Source: Pseudomonadota bacterium (GTDB lineage: Bacteria > Desulfobacterota > Syntrophobacteria > Syntrophobacterales > Syntrophobacteraceae). From it: DNA of 51,958 nt. The notes beneath the pieces were generated by a model. The model worked only from the letters and a program-made list of their open reading frames with translations, did not search any database and had not been told where the DNA came from. Position 1 is the stretch's first letter. Every line of letters starts with the position of its first letter. The DNA lies in NCBI GenBank assembly GCA_023416335.1, contig JAEZHY010000111.1, positions 1-51,958 of the forward strand, read 5' to 3'. Below, in pieces: positions 42,192-51,677 of the stretch. A program made the translations under genes and the position numbers.

Positions 42192-45100
42192 TTATGGCTT
42201 AAGGACTTCATCTATTAGCCGACTTATGAGTGCGGAGTCGATGCCGCCTTTGGAATCATCACGAGTGATAATCAGAGTACCATTAGGCCCGCCATCTTCT
42301 TGAAATGGCAGGATACCATTATCCCGGTACCATTGTTCCTTTTCGACCCAGCGACGTTTGTAGCCTGGGTCTCCCAAGATGCCGAGGTGTTCCCAAATGT
42401 ACTTCACATCGGCATCATCGTCTTCAATTGTGAAATCCGGGAACTTGTCCTGAGGGATGCCGTCAATCACCAGTTCTTGCTCGTATTCATAATCAATTTT
42501 TTTTGAATGCAACAGGTTGGCTATAATGACCTCAGACTTGGAGCGGACCAGATCTCCGCGTACGGTATTGTGAATGAGTCGCTCTTCCAGAAATCGGCCC
42601 TTGATTTCAATCGGTTTCGGTGGGCCGAATAGATTTGTCAACCGGCAAGCAGTGGCGGAGTAGCGCTCCGAACTGAAACGGTGCAGGTCATTAGCTGCCC
42701 CCTGAAGCAGGACAACGATCTTCTCTTTCTGCCTTGTGAGCGCCGTATAAAGTAGTTCGCGTGTAACCATAAGTGGCGAGCGAGGCAGCACAAGAATCAC
42801 TTTATTGAATTCACTGCCTTGGGCTTTGTGGACGGTAAGTGCGTAAGCGAGTTCAAGACTTGCCTCTCCTTCCTCTTTGAAATCACTATCCCAGAAGGTA
42901 AACCACTTACCGCGTTGCGTGGAGAACTCGATCTCAAGATTTCTTGGAAACCAGTCACGCTTCTTTGTCCTGCGATGACCAACCACAATTCCAATCTCAC
43001 CATTCGCCAGGTAGTCTGCCTGGGTGGGAAGTGGGAATATGCGTTTATTCCATACCTTCCAGTTTCGGATGTTGATTACCTTGTCGCCGTAAATGATTTG
43101 TTCATTCCCTTTCGGTGTCGGAATGCTCCGGCTATAGTACGGGGCGGTGCGGGCAATCTCGAGCAACTCATTCTTATAGTGGCTTTGGATGAAGCGGTTG
43201 AGCTTATCGGTGCCCCAAGGTTTCTGACGTACAGGGCTGAGAATCTGCCACGCTTCGGCGGCAATCCCTGAGCCCGGTCTATCCTCATACTTGATGTTGT
43301 ACCAGATTGAGCCATTAAACTCGCTGGCACCAAGGCTCAGTCCGAATGCCTTCCACTCGTCCATATCTGGGTTGAAGTTGAGCGCCTTACGAAGTACTTC
43401 CGGCAGCAGTTCTTCCAATTCTTCAGGTGTTTCCCAACAAACAAACTGAACGGTATCACTCCCCCGTTTGCCAGAGAGAATCTCGAATACCTGATCGTCA
43501 CCGGCGCCAGTTTCTCCGTCGCCGAACCACGAAGCCAGGAGCAAATCATCACGCTCGCCAGTGCCTTGTCTTACCGGCACCTTTAACTCGGCACATCCTG
43601 GACCGACGTGAGGTTTACTACCATCGAGGTTTTCGGGAGTCAGGCGTGCCACTATGTCGACAAAAGGTCGCCCAGCACCTATTGGCGGCAACTGACGATA
43701 GTCGCCGACCAAAATGAACCGCTCCACCTTGCTCAGCGATTCTAAAAGGGCTGCCATCATCTCTTCGGTGAGCATAGAGCATTCATCGACGATAACGGTC
43801 TTGGCAATCCTGTCGCCTCGTTCGCCGGTCATAATGTATCGTCTCGTCAATCCATCGTAGCGGCCAGTAGTGCTCAGGTGTTGGGCAAGAGTATATGCGC
43901 GGCAGTTCTCAATGCCTGCTTTCCGAGCAAAGTCCTCCATGCGGACACGAGCCTTGCCGGTTGGCGCCAACATAAGCACACCGTCTTTACTGATTTCGGG
44001 CTGGGCGCAGAAAACCGAGAGCAGGGTGGTCTTTCCAGTGCCAGCCCTGCCTATTAAAACGCTGAACCGTGAAGCAGCCAGTTCCTCGAGCGCGGCAGTC
44101 TTCTCAATTCGTGCGGTCTCCTCACGTTTTCGTTCTTCAGGATCTTGGGGCCATTTAACATTATTTTTATCCAGGAAGCTGTCGAGAGCTTTCCGCCAGT
44201 CCAGAGTAAGAGTGTGGCGCTTCCCAGAAATGCGTTTTTCAACGGTCGCGCGGATTAAGTCACCGGCTGCCCCCAGACGTTCGAGTTGGTAAGCGGGTCG
44301 GTCATCAGCCATCTTCACGAGCCGTATTTCGCCCTCAAATATCTCGTCCTCGGCAACACCGATTAGGTCAGCCGTGATCTGTGCTTGTTCTTCTTGCTTA
44401 TCATCTGACCCGCCGCGAAGATCGCGGATAACATCATTGCGTGGACGAAGGGTATCGCCTTTCGCAGCTGCAATTTCAAGGCTGCGAATAGAGAGAGCCC
44501 GTAGCCTTCTGACATCAACGGGGGTCTTGATCAGCGATGGTTCGAGAACTGGAAATTCCTTACGGATTATGACGTTTGGAAACATGCCTCGATCAACTAC
44601 TCCGATTGAGACGGGATCGTCCGACAACCTCGTTGCCTCATAGATAAGATATGGATTTGCAATAATATCATTGTCAGAAAGATGGATACCCCCTTCTTCG
44701 CGTTCTTCCGGTGAAACCAGTAGGTTCGCCTGGTTTTGAGTCAGATCCATGCGGCTCAGTAATTCAAAAAAGCCTCGCCGTTCGTTGCTCATGCGTTTCC
44801 ACGCCTTTGCAATGGTTTTATCAATGTGTCGGGCAAGCTCGGGGGGGAGAGATTTGTCAGGGTTTTCGAGGGTTTTAAACCATGCCGCCCACGAATTGCC
44901 GAGGTCACCCACCTTATCTATGAGGGTTTGGGCAATAAAGTTACCCATGGCAAGGCCGGTGGAAGATAGGACAGAGCCGAGCCCTGGAAATGGGCCTCGT
45001 TTTATCCAAAGTTGTCCCAACTCACGATCAATCCAATGGTGGTAAGGGTCAGCTGCATATCCAAATAATTCTGAGCACCGGTCTAGCGCATCTCGCATTG

Positions 45101-46013
45101 AAAGCAGGGCGCTAATAGCCGCATCATTCCCAACGTGCTCAGTGGCATACGAGAACTCAATGAAGTGCTCTTCAGGTGCGAAAGCAACGGCCTCAGCGGG
45201 ATCGAACGCGCGACCTTCGTCGCTCTTCTCCAATGCCTCATAATACGGCATCAAGAAGCCATCCGGGTATCCGGCCCTTATCGAATGTATTACCATCTGC
45301 TCCCACAACAAGCTCCGAAGTTTGCCTTTCGGTGTGCCGTCGTACTTATACTCCACCGGTTCACTGAGGGGTTCTCTCACGCGGCCAACGCCGATGAGTA
45401 CCCTGCGACCCGTGTCTTCAATTAATGGCACCTGCTTGGCGTAAAAAAAGACCAAAGACTCTTTGGGCCGGATGTGATTCCAGAAACAGTCCAGTAGTGC
45501 CCGGTGATTGCGGTGGTCCTGAATCCAATTTGTTTCAAATGACAGTTTCGGCTCGAAATCTTCGTTAACTTCCTCCAGCGGGAAGGTATTGACGAGACCA
45601 GTGATGCCTTTTTCAGGCTTCCCAAATACCTCATCCCGCATCATCCACCGGAATGGAATCGCAGCAGCCGAGTAGGCGGGATAATGAAGGGAAGTTGGTC
45701 GAAAGTGTCCATGCGTCTTTGGATTTCCCTTTGTATATGGATGCTCTCTATCTCTGAAAAAATCAAAATCGGCCATGAATGTCGCTCGTTCAGCAACACA
45801 TGGCGGCAGGGGGGCTTTCTTGGTCAATAGGTCTGGAATTGACAATCCACTGACATTTTGTTCCGTTTTCTCGTCCTTGGTTTTCGAAATCCCTTTCAAC
45901 CTTAGGCACGCGGTATTGGACTTAGGGTCCCTGCATACGCATCCGTTCCATCCGTTGTCATGCCACGGCACTCGGATGGACACATGACGAAGTGGATATG
46001 AGAAATCAGGCAT
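42192..46013 (-). CDS. Superfamily 1 (RecD-like) helicase with C-terminal PD-(D/E)XK nuclease
   Basis: A 1273-residue protein, the last gene of the operon. Residues 1-620 are a large N-terminal region I cannot assign. The helicase has Walker A IGRAGTGKTTLL near 655, motif II VIVDECSM near 740, motif III VGDYRQLPPIG, and ALTVHKAQGSEFNKVIL near 1058 with YTALTRQKEK, all as in RecD/UvrD-type SF1 helicases. After that a nuclease module shows RSKSEVIIANLL near 1159, FPDFTI near 1194 and YIWEHLG near 1204, a PD-(D/E)XK-like arrangement in which E replaces the usual lysine-bearing spacing. It probably unwinds and cuts DNA. GGGGGGAAAG precedes ATG 46013, 37 bases after the ATPase gene. It is not a usual ABC-3C core component, so it looks like a dedicated effector of this operon. 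Confidence 0.85.
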   Translation of the reverse strand: MPDFSYPLRHVSIRVPWHDNGWNGCVCRDPKSNTACLRLKGISKTKDEKTEQNVSGLSIPDLLTKKAPLPPCVAERATFMADFDFFRDREHPYTKGNPKTHGHFRPTSLHYPAYSAAAIPFRWMMRDEVFGKPEKGITGLVNTFPLEEVNEDFEPKLSFETNWIQDHRNHRALLDCFWNHIRPKESLVFFYAKQVPLIEDTGRRVLIGVGRVREPLSEPVEYKYDGTPKGKLRSLLWEQMVIHSIRAGYPDGFLMPYYEALEKSDEGRAFDPAEAVAFAPEEHFIEFSYATEHVGNDAAISALLSMRDALDRCSELFGYAADPYHHWIDRELGQLWIKRGPFPGLGSVLSSTGLAMGNFIAQTLIDKVGDLGNSWAAWFKTLENPDKSLPPELARHIDKTIAKAWKRMSNERRGFFELLSRMDLTQNQANLLVSPEEREEGGIHLSDNDIIANPYLIYEATRLSDDPVSIGVVDRGMFPNVIIRKEFPVLEPSLIKTPVDVRRLRALSIRSLEIAAAKGDTLRPRNDVIRDLRGGSDDKQEEQAQITADLIGVAEDEIFEGEIRLVKMADDRPAYQLERLGAAGDLIRATVEKRISGKRHTLTLDWRKALDSFLDKNNVKWPQDPEERKREETARIEKTAALEELAASRFSVLIGRAGTGKTTLLSVFCAQPEISKDGVLMLAPTGKARVRMEDFARKAGIENCRAYTLAQHLSTTGRYDGLTRRYIMTGERGDRIAKTVIVDECSMLTEEMMAALLESLSKVERFILVGDYRQLPPIGAGRPFVDIVARLTPENLDGSKPHVGPGCAELKVPVRQGTGERDDLLLASWFGDGETGAGDDQVFEILSGKRGSDTVQFVCWETPEELEELLPEVLRKALNFNPDMDEWKAFGLSLGASEFNGSIWYNIKYEDRPGSGIAAEAWQILSPVRQKPWGTDKLNRFIQSHYKNELLEIARTAPYYSRSIPTPKGNEQIIYGDKVINIRNWKVWNKRIFPLPTQADYLANGEIGIVVGHRRTKKRDWFPRNLEIEFSTQRGKWFTFWDSDFKEEGEASLELAYALTVHKAQGSEFNKVILVLPRSPLMVTRELLYTALTRQKEKIVVLLQGAANDLHRFSSERYSATACRLTNLFGPPKPIEIKGRFLEERLIHNTVRGDLVRSKSEVIIANLLHSKKIDYEYEQELVIDGIPQDKFPDFTIEDDDADVKYIWEHLGILGDPGYKRRWVEKEQWYRDNGILPFQEDGGPNGTLIITRDDSKGGIDSALISRLIDEVLKP

Positions 46014-46050
46014 AATTTCTTTCCCCCCATTCTTCTCCAGGAGTGATGTC

Positions 46051-48297
46051 TCACGTCAATAAGGTGTAATTTCTGAAATTGACTGATAGATCTTGCTCTA
46101 TTGATCCATCAACCAAAAATTTATGTTCTGAGTGGGGGATTTTTTCATCTTCGCTGATGCGAAGCACAGAAACCTCCAGCTGGAAAACAATGCTCAAGCG
46201 CAGAAAGACTGCCTTTTTAATCAATGGTTCCATTACTACATTCGGTCCGGGAAGCCTCAAATCAATCACAATAGCCGGAATAATGATATCTTTCATCAAG
46301 TCCTGGAGCGCATTATCAGCCGCCCGCCCCTCCAAAGCCTGGAGTGCTTCTGCATCCCAGTGCCAAGGGATAAGTTTACGGCCGCGGCGCCATCGCTCGA
46401 CAACGGTCACGTGCCTGATCCCGTCGTACACAGCCTTTCCTGCGTGCTCGCTCACTATCACCTGAAGCATGCCGTCAGTTCGGACAATTGCCTCATCAAA
46501 CGCCTCAAAGGCTTTGCGTACCGCAAGCAGCTCTTCCCGTTCAGCTTCCTCATCCTCATCATCCGGGAACTGAGTCTGGCTCGGCTGGTCCAGAATAAGC
46601 AGACTGGGCACATAAGGAATCGGTTTGGTGATAAAGAATTCGTGAAGTGCGAGCATAATCGCTACATGGTAGCCGAGGTGATTGGCGCCGCTGCCGATTT
46701 GCTCAAGCCACGCCGATTCTCCACGTTGATTGAGGACTCTGATGCTTAGCTCTTTCGGTTCGAGTTTGATCATCGCATCGTTGTTTTCCAGTTCAACTAT
46801 CCGGCCATAGTGTTGGGCATGATTCGAAATGAGCAATAAAGCATCTTCCTTGCGCTGTGCGATTACATCGGCGTTGACTTGAGCACGTAAGTCAAACTCC
46901 TCACCTTCCAAATCTCTAATCTCCTGGATTAGACTGGCATCACCGGAGAGCGTCCGCTGTACGGCAAGGAACTCGACCAGCTTGCCGATAAAAACGGCCC
47001 TTTCCTCATCAGCTTTATGGATAGCGTCCGTCAAGTGCTCGATTTGTGCCTTCTCTGCCCGGATCTGGCGTAACCGCTCCTCTTCTTGGGAAATGGCCCG
47101 ACGGATCTCCACTTCTTCGGCATCGAGCATAGGGGGAATGGTGGCAATTCCATGCCATTGCGCCTCCACAGCAACAGCCCGCTCGCTTAATTTCTTCAGT
47201 TCATCGGTGGCGACATGATTCTCAGAACCGCATAAGGGGCAATTCGCGGTATTAGAGATTTCCTCGACTAGCCACGAAGCGGGGGAAAGACGGTCACGCT
47301 CACGGGCAACTGCGGCTTCCGAAAGATTGCGTGCTTGGGCCAACTCCCTTAATTGGATTCGGCGCAGGCGAAGAGAGGCGAGTTCTTGTTCCGAAAACGT
47401 CTCTCGCTGCCGAAGATCCGCAAGTCGCGGAGCAACATTGAATGGTATTCCTTCAATCTGAGGTCGTTTGCCGTTAAACCAATCCGTAACGATTTCACGA
47501 AGATGTGCCATTAGTACTCTGATATCCGCACTGTCTATCATGCCCATGTCAGCTTGGAGAAATCCCAGGTCAATAGCACTAACAAAGCGTCCTCGAATTT
47601 CGCCAGCGAAATCGCTGATCGAATTTTTGAGTGCCTCGTACTGTCGTCGCTTTCGCTCCAGTAGCCGTCGGACTTCCGATAATCTGTGTTGCTTGACCAG
47701 CGTTTCCGCATCGACAGCGCCGAGGACCAGCGGAAAGATTTCTCTCAGCTTTCTGGCGTGTTCTTCATCCTCGGTTTCGTAAAAAAGCACTTTTTCATTA
47801 GCGACAATTGATTGCGGCTGAAACATAAATGCGGCCATGTCCCCGAATGACGCATGCCCCTTATAGCCACTACCGGTCTCATGGAAATCAGAAGTGGCCT
47901 GTGGCAATCGGGCCAGACGGGCGAGCATCCCCTTAACCGCTGATCGGTTGGTGTTGTGTACCGGACGGTCAGGGATAAGCGGGGTAGCGCTTTCCAGCAA
48001 CATGTAATCATCAGTGGAATCCTGTCCGCCCGGGTCTCGACGGGCAAGCAGCTTGTATCCTTCCTCAGTGTTGACGACGATCCCATACCACTCCGAACTT
48101 CTCCTGATCGGCCCCAATTTAGGGATGCTGCACGATCGGGAGCCGAGGCAATAATCGATGATTTTAATTATTGCGGATTTTCCGCTTTTCCCCGCTCCTG
48201 TGATCAGGTTGATCCCATTTTCTGAGAAAGAAACCACCCTAGGGCTCTTCGTTTCGTCTCGCGGCCATAAGATCAGGTTGATAAGCGAGAATTTCAT
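46051..48297 (-). CDS. ABC-three-component system ATPase (SMC-like, DUF3732 type)
   Basis: A 748-residue SMC/Rad50-like ATPase. Walker A is TGAGKSGKS (33-41), and the central coiled-coil regions flank a zinc-hook-like CPLCG near 351. The signature-like IGSGANHLGYHVAIMLALHEF and Walker B SLLILDQPSQTQF (near 570) match the ATPases of ABC-3C conflict systems, where ILDQPSQ is characteristic. About 80 extra residues follow the ATPase core. In such systems the ATPase is thought to sense invader nucleic acid or its products and gate the other subunits. Its ATG overlaps the stop of the middle-component gene in ATGA, so translation is coupled. Confidence 0.87.
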   Translation of the reverse strand: MKFSLINLILWPRDETKSPRVVSFSENGINLITGAGKSGKSAIIKIIDYCLGSRSCSIPKLGPIRRSSEWYGIVVNTEEGYKLLARRDPGGQDSTDDYMLLESATPLIPDRPVHNTNRSAVKGMLARLARLPQATSDFHETGSGYKGHASFGDMAAFMFQPQSIVANEKVLFYETEDEEHARKLREIFPLVLGAVDAETLVKQHRLSEVRRLLERKRRQYEALKNSISDFAGEIRGRFVSAIDLGFLQADMGMIDSADIRVLMAHLREIVTDWFNGKRPQIEGIPFNVAPRLADLRQRETFSEQELASLRLRRIQLRELAQARNLSEAAVARERDRLSPASWLVEEISNTANCPLCGSENHVATDELKKLSERAVAVEAQWHGIATIPPMLDAEEVEIRRAISQEEERLRQIRAEKAQIEHLTDAIHKADEERAVFIGKLVEFLAVQRTLSGDASLIQEIRDLEGEEFDLRAQVNADVIAQRKEDALLLISNHAQHYGRIVELENNDAMIKLEPKELSIRVLNQRGESAWLEQIGSGANHLGYHVAIMLALHEFFITKPIPYVPSLLILDQPSQTQFPDDEDEEAEREELLAVRKAFEAFDEAIVRTDGMLQVIVSEHAGKAVYDGIRHVTVVERWRRGRKLIPWHWDAEALQALEGRAADNALQDLMKDIIIPAIVIDLRLPGPNVVMEPLIKKAVFLRLSIVFQLEVSVLRISEDEKIPHSEHKFLVDGSIEQDLSVNFRNYTLLT

Positions 48298-48806
48298 TGA
48301 GTAAACTCCACTCCGAGTACTGTAAGATACTCAAATGATGAGAGCTTTCCGGCCCAGGAACCGAGTTTCTCGGCGGCCTTCACGATCTCCCGCGTCTCGC
48401 CCGATAACGATGATTTATGCTTGAGGGAAGTCGGGATGATCTCTCCGTTCCGGATGCCAAGAAGACCCCAGCCGACAGCACAATTAAGAGACCTCATTGT
48501 TCTTGGAAACATCGCCCTTATTCTTTCGTTGAGGTGGAAAATGACCTCGTTCTGGGCAATGTCATTACTCGGATCGCGAGTCAGTATGGAACGAAGTCCA
48601 GACCTTAACTGACGCTTGGAAATAGCCCGCCTTGAAACTTCATGATAGACCAGAGGAAGCACGGTGGCCAAATGCCAGAGCGTTACCGCTTCTTCGCTAT
48701 TTCCCATGGCTTTGTGGAATCCGGAAACGAAAGAATAAAGAGCCTCGGCTCCCAGCCCCACATTCAGCATAACTTCGTATTCATTCAGCAGACTGCTACT
48801 GCTCAT
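48294..48806 (-). CDS. ABC-three-component system middle component
   Basis: A 170-residue helical protein (NEYEVMLNVGLGAEALYSFV, LPLVYHEVSRRAISKRQLRS, LNCAVGWGLLGIRNGEIIPT). The N-E-x-x-x-x-x-N-x-G-x-G-A opening, the P-L-V-x-H near residue 50 and the A-x-x-x-G-L/I-L motif are those of the small middle components that bridge the ATPase and the third subunit in ABC-3C systems. It overlaps both neighbours by four bases (ATGA), so the three proteins should be made in fixed ratio. No catalytic residues are evident. Confidence 0.8.
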   Translation of the reverse strand: MSSSSLLNEYEVMLNVGLGAEALYSFVSGFHKAMGNSEEAVTLWHLATVLPLVYHEVSRRAISKRQLRSGLRSILTRDPSNDIAQNEVIFHLNERIRAMFPRTMRSLNCAVGWGLLGIRNGEIIPTSLKHKSSLSGETREIVKAAEKLGSWAGKLSSFEYLTVLGVEFTQ

Positions 48807-49978
48807 GGACTATCCTTAGAATCCTGGGCCATTTTCTCGTAATCTGGATGCCAGCCAATCTTAGGATCGGTCCGGGCGTCAAAATCCGCCAAGGCATGGA
48901 AATTTCCGCATGTGATCGCCTTGGGCATCGGCTGACCGTCGAGGACTGTCTCCTCCGAAAGGGTTTCTGTGAGTAGTTCCTGTCCCTGTTGAACGAGCGA
49001 TTGGTACGTTCGGTGAGATTGCCTGCGTTGTTGCAATCTCCATCGTGCTCTTAAATCTTCTTCATAAGCCAGGAGCGACGCTTCCGAAACGGCATCAGTG
49101 TCTGTCCACTTAATCCTAGCCGCACGCGCTTGGACATAGTGGATGACACAATCACGGACAAATTCCGGTTCAGTATCGATCCAGTCAAGCTGCTGGAAAA
49201 AACCACAGGACCGGTAGTTCACAGGGTCTGCTGATTCTAATGTCTCGAAAATGACCGCAAGTGGTGCGACAGCAACTCGTCGAAACAGTGCCTTTAATTC
49301 CTTGTTGAAACCCTCTCGGTCGATCAATGTAGGTTCTGAATTTTTTGCTGCAGTTAAAACTTTTCGGCGCACCCAGCCGTGTGCCTGATCATAGATAGCA
49401 ATTCTCTGCAGTTCTCCCAGGAGACGGAATACCGGGAGGTTGTCCAGACTGCCTCCGAAGGCTGACGAAACACTGTCAAATACATAGATTCTGCCGATCA
49501 AGATGGCGAGCAGGGCGGGAGGCAATCGGCGGATTTTGTGAGCATAAGGCTGAAGATCCTCTCTCAATCCGTCCGACATTGACAATAGTTCTGTGGCCAT
49601 AAGCAGGGTATCCGTATCTGTGTTTGCCTCGTGGATACGGGCAGCCAAGCTGCCTGGGCGAACTCTGCCATTTGTTACCAGGTGAAATTCTGTCGAGTTA
49701 AGCATTTCAGGGCCAGCAAGCACCGCCTCTGCCCAAATCGCTATGGTTTTCCATAGCGCAACACTCCTGTCGACAAGTTGTCCTCCGTCACCGGTGGTCG
49801 CTTTATCCTGTTCACGGATACTGGTTCCATCCGCTCGATGCACGCTCACATCATCAACATGCTCTATTCCCACTGATATAACAAGGTTGTCGGATTCGAG
49901 GAGACGATAGATGGCTCGGTCAAACTGATACAGGTAGCCTAATGCCTGGCCAATTGCTGTGTGGTCGGAGTCGGACAT
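48803..49978 (-). CDS. ABC-three-component system large component with nuclease-like N-terminus
   Basis: A 391-residue protein, first gene of the operon. Its N-terminus (GQALGYLYQFDRAIYRLLE, then IEHVDDVSV and REQDKA) carries E39, D42-D43, E56 and K59 in the spacing of Cap4/DUF4297-like restriction-type nucleases (E, DD, ExxK). The middle is helical. The C-terminal segment (WTDTDAVSEASLLAYEEDLR, GNFHALADFDARTDPKIGWH, PDYE) is the conserved ABC-3C C-terminal domain; GWHPDYE is a hallmark. I infer that this subunit is the DNA-cutting or target-binding effector of the core complex. The promoter should lie in 49979-50492. Confidence 0.83.
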   Translation of the reverse strand: MSDSDHTAIGQALGYLYQFDRAIYRLLESDNLVISVGIEHVDDVSVHRADGTSIREQDKATTGDGGQLVDRSVALWKTIAIWAEAVLAGPEMLNSTEFHLVTNGRVRPGSLAARIHEANTDTDTLLMATELLSMSDGLREDLQPYAHKIRRLPPALLAILIGRIYVFDSVSSAFGGSLDNLPVFRLLGELQRIAIYDQAHGWVRRKVLTAAKNSEPTLIDREGFNKELKALFRRVAVAPLAVIFETLESADPVNYRSCGFFQQLDWIDTEPEFVRDCVIHYVQARAARIKWTDTDAVSEASLLAYEEDLRARWRLQQRRQSHRTYQSLVQQGQELLTETLSEETVLDGQPMPKAITCGNFHALADFDARTDPKIGWHPDYEKMAQDSKDSP

Positions 49979-50350
49979 TAAGAACTGTCCTCCAGCTTAG
50001 GTTGGGTTTGAAGAAACTGAAACAGCACGCGAAAGGGTGATTTTATGCCTGGTCGGACGAAAAGAAGGATATGAATATCAGTGCCCTTTGCGAGCGAGTC
50101 CCCCATATTTTCGGATAGTTTTTGCATTATACGAAGTTCTTGGTAACTTTATCAATATTAACATGGGGTTTTAAGCCACTTTTCAGGAACCTAACCTTCT
50201 GAATAGCCAGCATAAACAGACTAATTCCACTACAGGGACCTCGCCGAGAATTTAGGTCTTTGAGACAAAAACGCTTCGCTGTGCTAATGCCGAAGTCCAT
50301 CCTAGGCGTAGAGATCATAAACCGATGATTTAACTAGGGTGAGCGTACGA

Positions 50351-50363
50351 CAAATTGGGACAG
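50351..50363 (-). repeat. Right arm of a 13-base inverted repeat flanking the island
   Basis: CAAATTGGGACAG, the exact reverse complement of 41980-41992. It lies 373 bases beyond the operon's first start codon. Confidence 0.5.
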
Positions 50364-50414
50364 AAAGAGGAAAAATCGGCTAAATGCTTGCTGCGCTTGT
50401 ATTTGAGGGCAAAA

Positions 50415-50443
50415 GTGCCGAAGGCCGGATTCCAGCCAAGCCC
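50415..50443 (+). repeat. Dispersed repeat copy right of the conflict operon
   Basis: Same-orientation partner of 41925-41953, sharing TGCCGAAGGCCGGATTC and AGCCAAGCCC. Direct copies on both sides could mark insertion or recombination endpoints. Confidence 0.65.
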
Positions 50444-50492
50444 AAATAAATACGATTTTTCTCTTGCCCAATTCGCGAATCGCGAATAAAGA

Positions 50493-51008
50493 ATGATCAT
50501 GATTCTAAAACCACAAGACATATTGATCCTGATGAAGCTTGTCACGCCGGGGGAATCCGAGTGGTCGTATGCTTCCCTGGGGTTGGAGCTTTGCATGAGC
50601 CCCTCTGAGGTGCACTCGGGGCTAAAACGGGCTGTAATAGCCCGTCTTTTCGATGAACAACGGCGGAAACCTGTCAAGAAAGCTCTGGAGGAATTCCTGA
50701 TTCATGGAGTCAAATATGCGTTCCCACCTTCAAGAGGCGGACTGACGCGCGGTATGCCGACCAGCTTTGCGGGGCCTCCCCTGCGGGATCTCATTGCTGC
50801 CTCCGACCAACTCCCGCCGGTATGGCCCGATCCTGAAGGCGAGGCACAAGGGTATGAATTCTCCCCATTGTATAGATCTGTACCGAAAGCTGCTGCCAAG
50901 GATTTCAAGCTCTACGAACTGCTTGTGCTGGTGGATGCTATCCGGGACAGTCGGGCAAGGGAAAGAGAGATCGCCGTGAATGAGATCCGAGCGAGGCTGC
51001 GCCAATGA
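50493..51008 (+). CDS. Putative winged-helix DNA-binding protein
   Basis: A 171-residue protein. Residues 5-75 look like a winged helix of MarR type: LKPQDILILMKLVTPGESEW, SYASLGLELCMSPSEVHSGL (recognition helix) and ALEEFLIHGVKYAFPPSRGG. The following GLTRGMPTSFAGPPLRDLI and PVWPDPEGEAQG are conserved in a widespread bacterial family of uncharacterised regulators that I recognise only by pattern. Such genes often lead a two-gene unit with a nucleotidyltransferase-like partner; here the downstream frame overlapping the stop in ATGA dies after 27 codons, so the partner, if it ever existed, is lost. The ribosome site is weak. It is transcribed divergently from the conflict operon and may regulate it. 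Confidence 0.65.
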   Translation: MIMILKPQDILILMKLVTPGESEWSYASLGLELCMSPSEVHSGLKRAVIARLFDEQRRKPVKKALEEFLIHGVKYAFPPSRGGLTRGMPTSFAGPPLRDLIAASDQLPPVWPDPEGEAQGYEFSPLYRSVPKAAAKDFKLYELLVLVDAIRDSRAREREIAVNEIRARLRQ

Positions 51009-51204
51009 TTAAAAGCAGCGCAGCCTTGGAGATGGTAAGAACAGTTGCCGGCAGTGCAGAAGGATTCTTCGTGGAAAATACCTGCTGAAGCGACAGCCTT
51101 GACTGAGACGAACGAATGACATAGGCTTTATCAAGGAATATCGGATAGCTATTAAGGGAACAAAGCTCAGGTTTTTCAGGGAATGAGAAACCACCCCGAC
51201 GGAG

Positions 51205-51384
51205 ATTAGGCAAGTGATTAGATCGGGAGTGTGCTTCGAAGCAATTCTTAACAGTCTGGACAAGCCGGACCATGGCATCGAGCAGAGTTGGATTGCCGAA
51301 TCGGAAGCTCGATATCAGGCGTATAAGCGAGGAGAAATCGGTGCGGCGGATTGGGAAGACATCAAGAAAAGGTATGATCGTTGA
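51205..51384 (+). pseudogene. Addiction-module antitoxin remnant, N-terminus missing
   Basis: The frame ending at TGA 51382-51384 reads LNSLDKPDHGIEQSWIAESE then ARYQAYKRGEIGAADWEDIK, the C-terminal two thirds of small addiction-module antitoxins (pattern LL-SLD-pd-IE-W-xE-xxR-xAY-xG). No start codon or N-terminal helix precedes it in frame, so it is a decayed antitoxin. Confidence 0.55.
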
Positions 51385-51452
51385 GAGTCAGGTTTCTCTC
51401 CCCGGCAGCTACCGAATTGGACGATTATCTCAGCAACAGCGCATCTCCATAA
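51381..51452 (+). pseudogene. ParE/RelE-type toxin remnant
   Basis: Overlapping the antitoxin stop (TTGA), TTG 51381 opens LRVRFLSPAATELDDYLSNS, the N-terminal strand and helix of ParE/RelE toxins, then stops at 51452 after 23 residues. The gene arrangement of a TA pair is kept but the toxin is cut short. Confidence 0.5.
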
Positions 51453-51677
51453 GAGACCCTGAGCATTATGGAGACAGAATCAGTTAGTGTTCTAAGTCTG
51501 CAATTTTCTGCCCCGAACCCAAAAATCCACCCTGCCTCTTCAACACTTCTCAGAACTGTCCTCCATCCGAGAACTTGAATTTACATCGAGAATATGAATA
51601 CAATCCCCTGCGGCAGATACCCTGTCACCCTTGGCTGCCTTTACCGTTCACCCGCACCTCCTCAACGGAGACCGCTT

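Larger units (their letters stand above)
49979..50492. other. Intergenic region at the right edge of the conflict operon
   Basis: This 514-base gap separates divergent genes and must contain the operon promoter. No gene is supported. The right arm of the 13-base inverted repeat and a repeat copy lie here. Confidence 0.45.

Noticed and set aside
51005..51088. Short frame after ATGA, ending in UGA, considered as a second selenoprotein
   Set aside because: Reading through the UGA gives no protein-like continuation and no SECIS-like hairpin is seen.
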